A stretch of 64,000 bases of DNA from Monarcha castaneiventris obscurior (GCA_026261815.1 JAMPIT010000566.1:24205001-24269000); one strand, 5' to 3'; counted from the first letter of the stretch, positions 1 through 15,600 are shown. Program-made: numbers and translations. Notes: generated from the letters alone by a model not told the origin.

Positions 1-3000
1 CATACAGACCAAAGCTGAGCAAAGGCATGAAGCAGCTTCCACACAAACAATTACTGAACAGGCTAAGGCTATTCCTCCTGGAAAGGAATATGATGGAAGA
101 CGACCAACAGAAACAAGATTATAAACAGGGGATAACAGTCATTGTCAGATTCAAGGGTTTGGAATATGAACTCAGATTAGCAGGAAGCTTTAAAATGAAG
201 GCTCATAGTTACTTTTGGCAAACATTTCTATAGTTGGACTGTTCTTTATTCTGAGAATTTACATGGGCTTAAAAGGTATTGAAGGAATTCACAGAGTAGA
301 AATCCACTAAAGATTACTAAATACAAAATCATATTCCCAGCATAATGATATGAAGCCTGAACCTTAAGGAAGTTTTCTACTAAAAAGTTATTTTATAATT
401 TATCAGTTTTTTCAAGAAGTAAAATCCTGTTTCAGAAGGAAAAAATGTTGTTTCTCACCAAGTGTTGGTAGTTGCTACTGCTGCCTGGTATAACTTAGTT
501 TCCTTTTAATCTGTAAGATCTACCAAAAAGTAAATAGTATCAAAATATGTTTTGTTTTTTTTTTTTTTTTTAAAGCAAGCCACCTCCCTGCCAGTTCAAT
601 TACTTTCTTTCTTTTACATTTGAAACACTGGGGTTTTTCTACCAGCTGATATTTTGCCACGCTGCAGCACTGTCATGTGATAAATTCAATCAAGGGCACA
701 TAACAGCCACTTCAAAGGCCAACACCCAAGGCAGCTGAAGTAGCTAAAAGTTAGATAAACAAAAGGATCCATGCTACAAAGGTCACTGTCTCTAGAATGT
801 AAAAGGAACTGAATGCACAATCCTAAAGACATGAGTTTTTGTCTTTTACTACTTTAACACACACCTTTTGCAATATATTGTTAATATCATAATTGAATTA
901 ACACATCAAACCAATAGAACACTTTTGTCTGGCCAAGGTCTGTCTCTGTATCATTTTTCACACCAGGAATGTATCATTAAGCAGACAGCATTAACCACAT
1001 TCCACAGTGACACTGCAATGTACACAAAATATCCCTCTGCACTTGAATCAAAGTATTACCTTGCTGACACCAGGAAGCCCCTGGTGAAGCACAGTAAAGT
1101 GTACCTTTGGAAGGACTAGTAAAGTCTAAGGTTCATGTTACTGCAAGCTGCTGTCTTTTTCAGGGCTTTATGACATGACATTTTTTAGTAAAGCAGCACA
1201 CAGACAGACAAATTGATGACGTTTTCTCGTGGTTTTCAACTACCTTTTTTAGAAATTCATTTTGTCTTAAATTGGTAGCGTCTGTACGTGGAAGTTTAGA
1301 GTTCCTCATCCTTGAAGAGCAATCATACAGTTTCTTACATAAGCACTAAACACCTATAAAAGCCCAGCTGAAAGTTACTGTCTGTCTCGCTGATGAAAGA
1401 TGGAGGAAGTATCCTTCATGGTTGGGTTAACGCTATACCCTCTGCTTGCGAGCATGTACCTTTATTCTACTCTAACAAATATGGATTTGCCATCTAAATT
1501 TTGCACATTTGAGCATTTTTCAGGAAGTTTATGTCTATGTTCCTTATGCTGTAAGAGGTGTCCCCTCAGGAGGGTTCAGAGGCGAGCACGGGACAAGGAC
1601 GGGTGAAATGGCAAGAGGTGGCAGCTTAGAGAACCTTAATGAATGTTAGTCAAGTCACAACGGTGCTTTATTCAGGCTGCTTGGGATGCAGCATGGGAAT
1701 AATACTTGAAAGGGACAGCATGGAAAGTTCTCATATACAGACAACATTAAAACAGCTTTCAGCAGTCTAAGGAACTGTTCAATATAATGAAGAATTTACA
1801 TTAATTCTGTTAATTTACATTAATTCTGTTCCCTCCTGAAATACCACCACTGTATTTACTTCCACAAAGACAAGCCACATTTTATTTTTTAAAAGACAGA
1901 AGTTTAATTAATAAACAGAAAAACTGAGAAACATCATGTAATGCATATATTTCCACTAATACTTTTTGTTTATGAAAGGCTATTTACAGATACAGTTCAA
2001 AACTAAAGAGTTTAATATTTAAAATAAATATTTTAACAAAATATGCTTTATATCCAAATAAAAATACAGTGAAGTCTCCATCCTGAACTGGTTGAAGTCA
2101 CACGTATATACTAATTTCTGGCAAGGATTTCCTAGCTCAAAGCAGACATATTTTTAAAAATCTCAATCTGCACAGGAAAATAACTTGAAACTTCCACTAA
2201 CTTCATAATTACAAAAAGATGTCAAAACGCCTTGCATAGTTGAACAGAATGTTTTTATTTCAAGAAAACGATCATCAGTAACTTCGATGGCTTTATTTAA
2301 ATACATCCCAGATGAGATTAAAAAAAATAAGAAAAATGTCACAGGAGTACAAAAATTTGCATTAAGTGCATTTACTTTTCTATAATTCAAAAGGCAATAC
2401 AAATCAATGTGTAGAGCACAGGCTTTCCCACTGTACCAGTTTGACTTTACTTCATTTGCACTTCATCTGCCTTACCTTTCGAACATTTAATCTAATTAAA
2501 GATGCCTAAATAAAGCTTAGTACACTGTCTTTGAATGAAGTATGGGGAGAAGGTAGTAAATACAAAATGTCACATGAGAAATGACACACCACTTGTGAAA
2601 AGTGTGGCTTTCATTATGTTAATGGATGGCAAGTTCAGGTCCATGAGGGTGATCACTCAGCTCCTTGAGATCACAATGGTACCAAGGTTCTTAAAATGGC
2701 TGGGGATTTGAGACACTACTCAAGAAGAAATTCTCAGTAGAGAGATACTATTTTGAATTGATTATTTCATAATTGGCTGAAGGTGTGAGCTTGTGAAGAT
2801 TAAAATCTAAGCACATTACAAACTTGGGAGTTCTTTAGCTGTTAGCCATACATCACCTACAAGCATTCAAATTTCTATGCCACTGCGGTATAAACCTTTG
2901 GCTAAAGCAAGCCAGCTGGAAAGTACCAACATCCCAACTGCTCACAAAAAGCTGCTGGAGCTTACGGAAGTTAAAACTTACTATCTGAAGTGAGGGACAA

Positions 3001-3551
3001 CAGGAAGTTTTCTAAAGAGCACAGATCTATCACACTACCAAGACTACGTATGATTCACTTGCATGTGAATAACAGACTATTGACAAAATCCCATAGAAGC
3101 AGTATGAGCTTTTGAAGGGAATGACACTGTTGCGGTGGAGAGAGTATGATGAATCTAAGTGATCAACAAATTAAATTATTTCTAGTACTTTGAGGCATTG
3201 CTTTTGAGTACAAAGGATGCAGTCTTTCTTCAGGAAGATTTTATTTACTCCAGGATTGCCTCAAACAAAAATTGCTTTCTTCTTTGTGAAAAAGCTCATT
3301 ATTACTCAAAGACTGTACTATACTATGTACTGCAGTAAACATGGGAGAAATTATTCTATTTCTGTTCATTTTAGAGACAAGTTAGCCATTAGTCTCTCTA
3401 GAAGAAGTCTGAGATATCTTCACTTTACCTTTGCTGGTTGTGGAAAGGAAAAATATACAGGAATACTAAGAAAACGTCTTGAAAGAAATAAATAAGCACA
3501 AAGAATAACTTCAGCTGATTTATCTAAATAAATGAAAGAAAATATTGGTAC
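1..3551 (-). other. ATP11A: ATP11A intron 2, 5' part
   Basis: Sequence downstream of the exon 2 donor on the gene strand. The expected next coding segment, leading into membrane helix 1, was looked for and not found, so the intron continues past the left edge. Only short chance open frames occur. The span holds a 17-base T run (555-571) and a perfect 19-bp tandem duplication (1793-1830); nothing else is recognised. Confidence 0.8.
1793..1830. repeat. 19-bp perfect tandem duplication
   Basis: AATTTACATTAATTCTGTT occurs twice head to tail in intron 2. Confidence 0.95.
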
Positions 3552-3674
3552 CTTTGATGAGACTATTCTATTATCTGGAAATCTCTGTGGAATGTACGCT
3601 TCAGCGCCTGGAGGTGGTTCATGATGCCCAACATAAATAGTCCGACTGTCCACCCAATTCTCTTCTCCAGCACA
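3552..3674 (-). CDS. ATP11A: ATP11A coding exon 2 (41 codons)
   Basis: This minus-strand exon encodes 41 residues, from CAGEENWVDSRTIYVGH through PPPGAEAYIPQRFPDNR to IVSSK, the diagnostic ATP11A N-terminal segment. IYVGHHEPPPGAEAYIPQRF separates it from its paralogue ATP11C, which is markedly different here. The acceptor is clear: a pyrimidine run, ctcttttttcccccgtag, ends at 3675, with a branch-like ctgac about 27 nt upstream of the exon. The donor is AAG|gtaccaat (GT at 3551-3550), with a canonical GT but poor +4 to +6 bases. The exon is 123 nt long with phase 0 at both ends. The encoded stretch is residues 14-54, cytosolic, ending just before the segment that leads into membrane helix 1. 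The catalytic Asp, actuator and nucleotide-binding parts are encoded beyond the left edge. Reading frame and splice sites are intact, with no sign of a pseudogene. Confidence 0.95.
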
Positions 3675-6600
3675 CTACGGGGGAAAAAAGAGTTACTGTG
3701 TCAGTTCACTCTGTATTTCTGAAGTAACAAGTCACACACTGAATTAACTAATCACGTGCCTGACCATCAACACACACAGCCAGCCACCAGCACATGACCC
3801 CCTCACACTTTTCTGTACCAGCTCAAGATCACCAAAACACCTAAAGCCAAGTCAAATGTCAAAACTGTGTCTTAACTGAACTGCACTTTCCCACAACGCA
3901 ATGAAAGAGCATCCATGAAAATCACTATCCCGACTTTTTCATTTAGAACGGAAAAAAGGACAAATGGTTTAGGATTCTCAGTCAAATTATGTATTTACCA
4001 CTAACAAAAATCTGTGCTAATTAAAATATTTTTATATATGACAAAATTCATATTCTAAAACTAGCTACCCATAACTTGGTATTTTATTTGCAGCAAAGTG
4101 AAACTCTGTTCTCCTGAAATACTACTAGTAATCATTTCCCCTCACATGAACAAGCTTAGAGACTCCTAAGCTGCCAGGAAAAGACCTCAGCTTGTCAACT
4201 CAGAGCACTTGCTCTTCTATGAAAGCTGTAGAAAAAAAACCTAGGTGTGCCAAATGTTCACATTCGTGTCATCAAACTCCACCACACCTATAGCTTCCCC
4301 AAAATCAGTATTTCTGTGTTCTATTAACTGTAAAAGAAGTACAAATCAGTGTAGAAAAGTATTTACACAAAACCAAAATAACCAGGTTTTTTAAATTTAG
4401 AAATTAATTTTTGGGGGGGACATATTATAAAATGACCGTCCCTTGGTCAATTGTCTAATTCACACTTCCCTTATGAAAAACAGATTTGAAGTACAGAACA
4501 CATTCCTAACACTTGGAGAAGCCCAGGCATCAGCAACCTTACCATCATCGTATGATCAAAACCAGAATAATTTAAATATGTCATAATTTAAACTCAAAAC
4601 CTCTGCTTTATGTCACAACGATGCATTTACACATACTTTCATTAAGCATACTAGAGGGAAGCTTCTTTTCTGCATCTTCAACAGCTACATTTGTTTAGTA
4701 CATTAAGTAAGTCCTGAAAGTGCTCCTGGGCACTGGTGCTTGATTGTCTCTCTCTATGGGTGAACTGTCAGACTGACACTGAGCAAACTAACCCCAAACA
4801 AATAGTGTACCTCTGGTAGTTTACACCACCAAAGCATCATTCCCCAAAGCAGCTGGGTGTACCTGTGCAGTTCTTGACATAAAAACAGAATTCAGTCACA
4901 CAGACACGGTATCTTCTTTTCTAACTAGTCTTGATGTCAATAGTTATGGGTCCATTTACTACTACACACTTGGCTAGTAAATCTAAAAACTTTGTTCTCA
5001 AACTTAAGAAACATTCACCCTAACATTTTCTACATAAATTCATGTATATATGAATTTTCCACTGCAGTAAGTGCAACACAGCCAAAGATCACTTTCTACA
5101 TCATTTATTGTTGAAATAGATGTATAATATCTTGCAATACTCTGCAAATTTGAAGCAGTTAAGCTAATAAAACAATTATCTATGTGCTGTGCATGACTTT
5201 CTTGAGGTTGGAGAGAACATCAAAAATACAAAAAGAAAACCTATTGGACTCAGACTATTAACCACGAAGTAGCTGAGTAGAAGTCATCAAGTAAAATGTA
5301 AAGTGAAGGATTAAAGAAAAGCAACTTCTACCATGCCAGAAGTAGATACTAGAAGCAGACACAAAGGACCCTAAATGATTACTTGATTCTTACACATGAC
5401 AGAAAAATGAAGGCATTATGTTCAGAAGATACCAAAGGACAAAACTGTAATACTAGGTATAAAACTAAAACCAAAAGTAAACCCCACGTTTTTCTTATGT
5501 ATTATTCAACTTCCAATAACTTTAAAGAGTCACTTAATACATTATATGAAGCTGTTGACAAAGGAAGTAAAAACAAGAGCCACTCATAAGACACACCGAT
5601 GGCCCAGTCAGGGCTTATGCTAAGCCCCATAACTGCCCCAGCTCAGTGGGAGTGCACACAACATTTCTCCCATGCCACATCTGGCACAGACTGGAAACTA
5701 GGACATGGGGCAGTATAAAAATTGCATTGATTTTCCAGTCAGACAGCTTCTCCTTTACCACCAAGGGGACTTGTCAAAAAGTAAAGTGCCATTCAGCCCA
5801 CTTCTGAAGACCAGGTAACATTCTCTGAGCAAGCCAAAATATTTTGGAAGGAAGTAAAGCACAACAGTGTTTCCATATTCCACCTTACTTCTATGACAAC
5901 AACAAAGCAAAAAACAAATGGTATCTTCTACCATTTTAGCGGTCCACAATACTTCTTTATCTTGTCAGTGCACTAAATGTACAATGCACATAAATTATCT
6001 ACTGATGCTTGTACCGCTCCTAGAAATCCAAGGGAATGTGAGATATTCCTGTATAATACATTAAATTGTACAACGTTTTTTAGTTTTTCATGAGGACAGA
6101 CATTCCAGACATAAATGCAACACAAAGGTTACTCCTGATAAGTGAAGTGCCTGAGTTCAGAGATGACTACATAAAGTGCTAATGGGAATGCCACACAAAC
6201 TTTGAACCCCAAGAAGAAATCCTTCAGCTTCTCCTTCCCTCTACAGGGGCCCAGCTTGATAATTTATCTCATAATTATTATTAACCAGTCTAAGCTTGAC
6301 AACCTTCTTGGTTCAAAAAAAAGCACTTTTTAAAGTTTCACTGCATACACTGAGTCCTTATCATTACTCACTTAAAACAGGCCTCTGAAATTGCCTATGA
6401 ATCTGGGAAGATAGAGCTCTAAACAGCACCCTCCTGCATTACTTGCCAGCATTTACAGGTCTGATAGCCCTGGAGTATTGTGTCAACACTAAGTAAACTA
6501 ATCACTCTAGAATTTGTGTCCCTAAAGCAATGCATTACTTTAAGCTTCAATATAAAATGAAGACAATCTCTTCTGTTAGTTTTAATTTGACCTGGTTTTA

Positions 6601-9600
6601 TCATGAATTGATAAACTTACCACAAATGTATAAAACCATATCTAACTTAAACTATCAGCTAGCACAGAATATTTTTTATTTTTCATTATGTTAATAGATA
6701 CTAGCAAATAAATGCACTTTACTAACCTAATTCAACAACTTCACACCTCCAAACCACTCACAGTCCAAGTGTAAAAACTCAGCAGGCTCAGTAAGGCTCT
6801 TTGCCAGTGAGATCAAACTTCAATGCACAAGTCAGATGCATTGTTCAATATGGCAGTAAGGCAAGTCACTTGTGTGAGGCAGAAAAGGATACTTTTAGAA
6901 AAACAGCACTGTAAGGCATAGGCCACATAGAGAAATGAAACCACACCAACTGAATGTCTGGTAATGCCAACCTCCAAAGCCAAACACCCTGATCTGAAAG
7001 TTCTTTTAGTGTCCTGCTATTAAAACTTACAGAATGACACCAGAGTCACTGAAAAAAGCAGTCTGATGCTGCTGTCAGAACAATGAACAATAGCCACTTA
7101 TTTTTTTAAGTTCCATTGCTTAAGCCCATTAAGAACATGTCCAAGAAACCATAAATAAACCTTAGCATTATCTGCTTCTATTTATAGCATAAAGCTCAAT
7201 GTACTGAGACCTAGTTTTATTGGCACATCAATGAAATGTTACATAGCTTTTACTCTTTCAAGCAGTGTCAGCAACCATGAAAGCAAAGACCAGCAAAAGA
7301 CTAAGGCATCTTTTCCTAATACTAAACAGAGACAGTTAACAGGATTTTACCTTATGAGTTTAAGTATTTCTGCAGCTTATTTTCTTCTGATTTGAAAAAT
7401 CAATATGAAACAAGCTTGAGATTCACCTTCATGCTACTCTGGTAATTTTTATCTACATTTAATTTAAACAAATGTTTTGCCTGAAAAGACAAGGGGCTTG
7501 GTATTCAATGGGTGACAGCAAAAGGATGATAGGAAGATGCTAGTGGTAGTTGCTAGAAAAGTAACTGACTTTAAAAGATTCCAAGTCTTTCCACATATTT
7601 TTAGTAAAGAGATTTAATGTATGATTTTGAAATCAGTGGAAACACTGAATGACATTTCCTGACTCTCCACTCGAACTATTAACTTGGGCATAATTACCAG
7701 CAACGATCTTCAGTTCAGTATTGCATTTTCTCTCCAAATGATATAAATACAAACACTACTCAAATAAGTTAATATGCACTAAGTACAGCTGAAAACTCAA
7801 TCAATCTGCCCTGGCCAAGCTCTAAGTACATTTCATTGAACAGTATTCTCGTTTACTTTTTTCTAAATGCTTTTTGATTAAAAGGGATAGTGCACTCTGA
7901 CCACAGATTTGACAGCAACAAATTCTCAGCATCTGCTATAGCCTTGTTCATCCAGGCTGTGACTCCATTCCTCCACACAGAAGTACTTCACACCCATAGA
8001 GGCAGGCTTTCCTAACAGCCTGGTGTTTTATTGAATCACTAATATTTGATGTCAATTAAGCAATTAGCACCACTGTTAAAACTGCACACTGAACACGCAG
8101 CTGCTCAACCACTTTGGAGTTTTAGGATAACAGACACTGACAAGCCATTATCACTCAGAATCTACAGGAAGAAATAATGGTGCACACTGTGAAAAAACAT
8201 TCACGCATTACAACAGCTCTGCACTAAAGGCTCTCAGTTTCCAATTTTTCATTCAGTGAAGAGAAACAACTTCAACATCTCAAAGCTGTAATTCACTACA
8301 GTGAAGAGAAAAAAAAGTCGTTTTCCTTTCTAACACTGTACAGATACTGTCTTTATCACATACACTTTACCAAACCATGAGATCGTATAATCTCATCTTT
8401 GTCTTCATTTGTCAAATGTACTGAGCACCTGCTCTTCTACACTTGACACCATTCTGCAGGAATAGGTGCAGCCATCTCTCTTTGCAGACAGTGGCACAGT
8501 GTGCAGATTTTTACCTCATCTTTCCAAATCCAGTCCTTTTAAGGGTAGATTTGATCTATAGATCACAAAAATCCATCCAAACAATAATAATTTTTAAAGA
8601 GTCTACATTTCCTAACATTGCTAACCATAAAAATAGATTAAGCTTTTAAATAGTCCACTTTTGCAAAACAATCTCTAATTTGTATGTATGTATTAGTGGA
8701 GATAAAGGGTGAAATTCTCATCCATTCAAAGGATCTTAGATTCCAAATGATAGGCAAACTCACAAATACCTATAGAGAGAGAGCACTTAAGCTTTACATT
8801 TTGTTCACAGCATTGTACCAGCCCTTCATATGAATTGGCCATGGTCAGAATGAAGACTATAACTTTGAAAACTGTTAAGATTGTTTTGTTTCATATGAAT
8901 ATAGAATAGTACAGATAACAGAATTAATATAATTATCAGATAAATACCCTATCAGGTTTTATATTCTGAAAAAGGACTACCTCAATATGAGACATTGTAA
9001 ACAGAAAGTAAATTATTTCATTCACCTACAAGTCATGGACATATGCCATTAAATAACTAATTTAATGGAATACCAAAATGCAGCTCCTCAGAGGCAACCA
9101 CAAAAAAACCCAAAAAACCAGCCAACCAACCAACCCCAGAACAACTCTCTCCCAGAAACTTCTATGACCAATTAATACATTTCCTGTAGGTCACCCATAA
9201 TGGGATCTGTTGCCACAGAATATTACTGCATTTCATTTCAGCAAATGAATTTTAAATCCTTGGATGACGATTTTTGTCAGAAATAACATTTGAAATCAAA
9301 ACTCCCTCCAGTCAGTTGCCTACAAATCACAGAACACTGGACATAAGTATATGTAGAGAGAGAACAAAGAAGATGACATTCTTTAACTGAAAACAGATTA
9401 TTTTATTTATGACTCTCAGGGAAAAGATGTGATTAGATGCAGAAGCAGGTACATCTTAACTACAGAAAATGGCGCCAGGCCCACAAGTTTCCCAGCCAAG
9501 CCACATCTCTACTACTTGGTGGATCCTGGTTTTCTGATCTTTCTTTCCACCTCCTGCAAGGGTCTTGTGCATGCAGACAGAGAGGAAATGGATTCATAGC

Positions 9601-12600
9601 AATAGGCTGCGATAAGTTTTTGTGAAATTTTTGAAGAGGAAATGGAAATGATGCAAAATTCTGTGATTCAGAGCTGTTGGAACAAACATTGTCACAACAG
9701 CAAATATTCCAGTTTCTGTAAAATACCCAACAGTTCTACATGTGTCCTTAATAAAAATTTTATTTCAGCCTTTCAGTTCATGCCTCCTTGAGCTTAGTAC
9801 TTGGAGTAAAATATTTCTCAAACTATCCTAATAAAGTTGTGTCACATGAGCTGGCATGGGACACTGCAATACAGCAGCTTGAAGACAGTCTCATTCTCCT
9901 TTCTGATTTCCAGTTTGGAACATCATTTTTAGCTGAATTCCACATACTCTGTACTTTGAATGGTTGAATAATTTAACCTGCTGGATGACAAAGCCAGTGA
10001 TCTGTGTTCCTCCTAAAAAGGGTTAAAAGAATTCTTTATTTCATGTACATAAAAACTCACCTCAGTCATTCAAGAAAGATTGAGATCTTCTCTAAGCAGT
10101 CAATATAAATTCCAAATACTGCTGACATACTGGCCCATTAGGTATAGCAATTTCTGATGTCTGTGCTTTTTCTTCAGGTGAATCTTTAGTTTCCCCGTTT
10201 ATTTCCATGAAAAGTAACAAAGTGATACAGATAAAAATCTCCTATTCCAACCTATGCAATCTTCTAGTTTTGCAGAACCACTGTAATGATGGTAAGAAAG
10301 TAGATCTGTGACGTATGTGAATTACTGGACAGCTGGGAAGATGCTTTTGCTACACTTTCCCTTCCTCAGTGTACTGGTTCTGACACATTTTGCCCCTTGC
10401 TGCCAGTGGGAGAGGGACACCGTGTGCCTCCTGCTCATCTGCCCAGGCCCAGTCAAGGACTGCTGCTACATGGAAATCCTTTCAGGAGTCTCACTTGCAA
10501 TTAGAAAGGCAAATGAGAAAAAAAACTACACTGCAAAGTGAAGGGGTAAGAGAAACTAGAAGGGAAAAGTGTTACATAAGACACAGGATATTTGACAGCG
10601 TTAGTACTTAAATTAATTAAAAATAAAGTTTATTTCTAAGTAGCTCCAGACCAAAAGCTGAAATAAAGGTTTGCAGAGGAAATTTACAGCTTCCTTAGGT
10701 GCCAAGAAAAGCTGTAAAACAAGAGCAATTTCCTTTCTTTTAAGGCAGCTAAAGGCCACTAATATTTACATGCAGTGCCAGTCAAACTCAGAGTATCTAC
10801 AAAGATATTTTCAAGAGAGAGTTGTATAGGTACTTCAGAATGCAGGGATTTTTTTTTTTACTCTTAGTTGCCAATAACTACTTCTATTTGAAGTAATTCA
10901 ACAAGAAAAAAATCTAAAGTTATCAAAATTTTCAGGGCAGAAAACTGATTTTACTTTTACAGATTCAAAAGAAACAGAAGGATGAAGGGCGGCAAGCAGC
11001 AGATTGTTTTCACTCATTCAAAAATAAGTAATAAACCTGCAGATATGCCACACTATTTTCTTTTAAATTAACATTTTTAATTATTAAATTAAGTAGCTAA
11101 ATTATTAAGAAAAATCAAGCAATAATACCTGTTGTGAATCTTCTCCAAGGAACAATGCAATGCATATGGACACAGTAGGCACTGGCAAGATTTACAAGAC
11201 CAGATGTAACCAAATCTATTCCTAAATGGTATTCTTACAGGAGCTTCAGATTATTCAAAAGGGAATGTATTCCAAAAATATGCTTTATATTTAGAACAGT
11301 AAATTTCTCTACCATCGGACATGATCAGAACTGGCCAGAGTGACAACACCTTCCACAAGGATTTTAGCAAACAAAAGCGGAAGAGTCAAACTTCCCATCT
11401 GGATTCCAGAACAAAGACAAAATATATGGGCTTCTGTATTCTTCTTTATACTTAGTACAAGGTCTGCCAAAATCTCTCATCTACATGTTCACTGGTCTCT
11501 AAATTGTTCAAGTAAACTAGGGATGAAAAAAAAAAATTATTGCACTCTGCAGTCTACTGACACAGAGCAGAGCAACAGACCTCTATTCCTACTTTAACTA
11601 GAAAAATGTAATGTAGTTTTGATGCCAAGAAAACACCTCCCCCCAGTGTTAACCCTTGTCATCACATTTAAATCTGTAAAACAAGTTCACTGCAAGTAGC
11701 AGCTACTCACTGTGCTAATGGTCAGTGACTGTTAGACTTCAAAAGGATTTTCATTCCTAAGTGGATTCAGAGTTAGTGAAGCTATGATTCTAGCAGACAG
11801 AAGGTGGGGCAACCTTCTTATATTATGCAATGACACCACAAAACTAACAGCTTGTAAAATGCTGGTCTTGCAGGCCACCAAGTCAGTGACCAAAGAATGT
11901 CCAGATGTTATTACATTAACTGTTCCATCCATAATAATCTAAAGCTTGTTACGTACTTGTACTAGAGAATCACCAAAGAATTTACTCATTTATATGTCTA
12001 TATATCTTTACATATCTAATTATTTATACTTACTTGATACTGAACTACAGTTTCTTAAAGAACAGTGACTAACACCTTTTTGGGGGTTTGTTTTGCTACA
12101 AAACCCTGCTTAAAAAAAAAGTCCCCTGGTATATCTCTGTAGCTACACTACCAAACACTTGAGGTCAGGCTGCAACCTTATCAGAAGCAAACAACCCAAG
12201 ATAAAATGGAGAGAGAAAAACTACCACATGGGTGCTACTGAAAGCTGTACTACTAAAGCAACTGCTACGTGTTAGTTTCCCACATGTATAAGGATAAACC
12301 TAAACCCTCAGTAAAACTGGCAGGTGTAATGTTTTGACAATTTTTCAAATTACAATCTTGCTCATGTAGGCTGGTCCTGAACTTACTCCCCCTATGGCCA
12401 GACTAGATTGGTCTACAGAACTACCCACAGAAGTAAACAGGTATAGTACAAGCGCCAAGCTCTCCCTGCATTACTGTTAAACTTAGCAGCAGCCTGGAAG
12501 GCCTAGAATACGTCAAAAGGACAATACTAATAGTCAAATTTCCTATTATGAGTAATTATATTTTGCCATACCCCCTGCAGTGTAACATGAATTCTCTCTC

Positions 12601-15600
12601 TCTTATACGCAATCGGTTTTGAGCTCTATTTGAAGAGTTACAATATAACCCCAGCACCCCTGTACTTCATCTTGAAGAAATCTTTAACTTGTAGTTCAAA
12701 AATAACTTGGCTGTTCAGAATAATGGATTAATTATGTAGCACTAGAAGCTACCTAGCATTTTCCTTCATCTCCATGCTTTTTGCTGTGCATCAGCACCAA
12801 ATCTGATGTTATGCAAATTCAGCTTGGTGAACACACACACTTTGAAAGAAGGAAGGACCCTAATTACAGATGGCTATAAGGTTAATGAAACATTTATTTG
12901 GAGCTATTTGAAACACTTTCAGCATACTTCTAACTCTTACACAATTACACAATACTATTCAAGTACAGTTCTGAAACATTCAAGGAATATAAAATTTTAA
13001 CCTGTTACTTCTTCCTATACTGCAAAGCAATACCATTTGCTGAAGTATTTGAGGGGTAAAAGCCATGTGCCGATTCAGGTAAAAGTTCACAAGCTGCATT
13101 TTAGAGTTTTACCTACTAACACATAGATGTCACTGATGAAATACCACATTCAATCCTCATGCATAATAGTGAAGATCTTTTAAATTTTCCAGGCATCAGG
13201 ATCATAAATCTGACTTCAGATAAAGTCTACACTGATGAATCACAAGAATTTTAAACTTATAAAATGGCATAAAGGACATGCAATACTTTTGAGTGCTCAT
13301 ATCAGAAGTATGAGTAAACCTACTCATGATGCATAAGAAGTTTATGATACCAGTAATCGAAAGATATTAGAATCCCTTTTGTTTTCACTGCACTTGAGGA
13401 ATGTGAATTCCACTAAGATTAAATATTACTTTACAGTTCTTTTGATGCAGTGAACTTTTTAGTATTTACTTTTACTCTCAAAGATCAGATTTAAAGACTT
13501 GAAACTGAACAATCTGAAGTACAATAAATATTTCACAACGTTGTACTTTTACAAACATCAAAAGACTTCAAGAACTTCTACAGTAACCAGTCAAATATTT
13601 ACAAAAAATAAACTTCATCAGCATTTGCTATTAGCTGTATTTTAAAGTTAGATATTCATACAAAACCATTATTTTCCATTAGAGCGATTTCCTTTGTCAC
13701 ATATAGTCACATACAGAAAAATATATGTAACATTTAAAAAAATTAATTACAATACAAAATATTGACTGGTAACTCAGAAGCTAGTTGCCAGTTGTTATTT
13801 AAAAAAAAAAAAAGTCTAGAAAGTCCAGAACATCTATTATACAAGTAATTAAATCACAAACTCAAGAAATCAAAATAGTCAATGATTAGCATTTAAAACA
13901 GCAAAAATGAAGATTTATAACTAAACTCTTTGGGAGCTGAAGTCAGAGAAACTCCAGTATCTAACTAATCCCTGAACAAGCAGGACACCAGAACCCAAGG
14001 ACAGACTTTCAGTTTTTATAATCTTAAACAGTTCAGTGAAGACAGGGTGAATTTTAAACCAAGATATCATTAATAATTCAGAGGAAACTTCTGATACAGC
14101 AAAGATGAGGAACACTTAAATAAAACACTTTCTCAACATATAGTCAGTCGCCTGTAAGGTACTACAAGTTGATCTACAATGACTGGCCACCCTGAGTAAA
14201 CATTTCATACTTGTAAAATGCTACTAATAAAAGCATTAATAGCCAGGGAACTTAAAGTAATCTCAACACAGTGCACCCGACACATCTGAAATCAAGCACC
14301 AGTATCCAAGTACAGTGTGAAAGATCATCTCTTGGTCAAATGCAAAGATGGTTCAAACTGTTTTATTTTAGCAGTACTGTAGCTACTTCCCACTTTGAAA
14401 TGTTACTATGAGACTTGTATCAGGATAATTATACAATATGGGGGACAGTTTTTTAAGCTTTCAGTGATCCATATACCTCCTTTTATTTATATGTGCAAGA
14501 CAAAATGTCCACATTGCACTTCAATATATCAAAACTGTTCTGTGTCCTTCACGCAGAAAAGGAAAGATATTTTTAAAGAAAGATTTTTCTATCAAGTCCA
14601 GAACTGTACTGTACATTGAGATTTATATATTCTGACTTGCAATGATTTTGATAAAAAAGGCAAAGGAGGTTATGCAGGTTTGCCTGGGATGAGACGATAA
14701 GTGTAATCTCAACCTCCACATGTCTGTCACTCAGTGATACAGAGAAGAGGTTTAACAACCTTTTGATGCTGCTGGTTTCTATGCAGCAGCAAAAGCATAC
14801 ATAAAAACGTAAGAGAAAGTCACTGAATTTTAGGCTTTGATTTACTGCTGTGACTTCTTTGATGCGGGGAGGGATGGAGGCAAGTAGTTACAATACATCA
14901 TCCCCTAAAAAGAACTTGTGATGGGATAGTTTGTCTTTGCCATAAAACTCTCTCAGGACTCTACAACCTAAGAAAAAAACCACCATTTCCACCCCCCCCC
15001 CAGACAAACATACTTCACAACATCAACTCACATCTTCAAAAAATCTCCATAAAGAAATATTTCTCAGACTTCAAAGGCTGATCTGCCATTCCTTCATTCC
15101 TTCCCTTTTCAATGATAAGCAAAGGAAAAAAAAAAGAAAAAAAACCTAACCACATTTTCTCCTCTATAAAAGGAGTCTCTTTACCCCACATTTTGGGAAA
15201 CCTGAGTAGATGTAAACTCCCAGTACATGCTGGCAGGAAAGACCTCCATTTAGCAAATTTGAAAAGGCATACATATACCTAAGGACATCATAGGCCCTAC
15301 AGATCCGTCAGAAACCAAGTTGAGTATACCAGGCTTTTGGATAGCCTCTATTACAGATTATCTAAGGCAAAAATCCAAAAAATAAACAATTCACCATTGT
15401 ACTAGAAGAATGACACCTGAGAGATATTACTTCAGCTGAACAAGTATCAAAAAACCTTTGAACCAGAATCATCAGGATTATCTATTTTAATCTGTTGTGT
15501 ATGACTGGCTAATGAACTTCCAAAGTGAAACAGAGCCAGATAATCATGAAAAGCACATTTGCTAACATTTTTTTGTTTCAAATGAATACACATACTTAAG

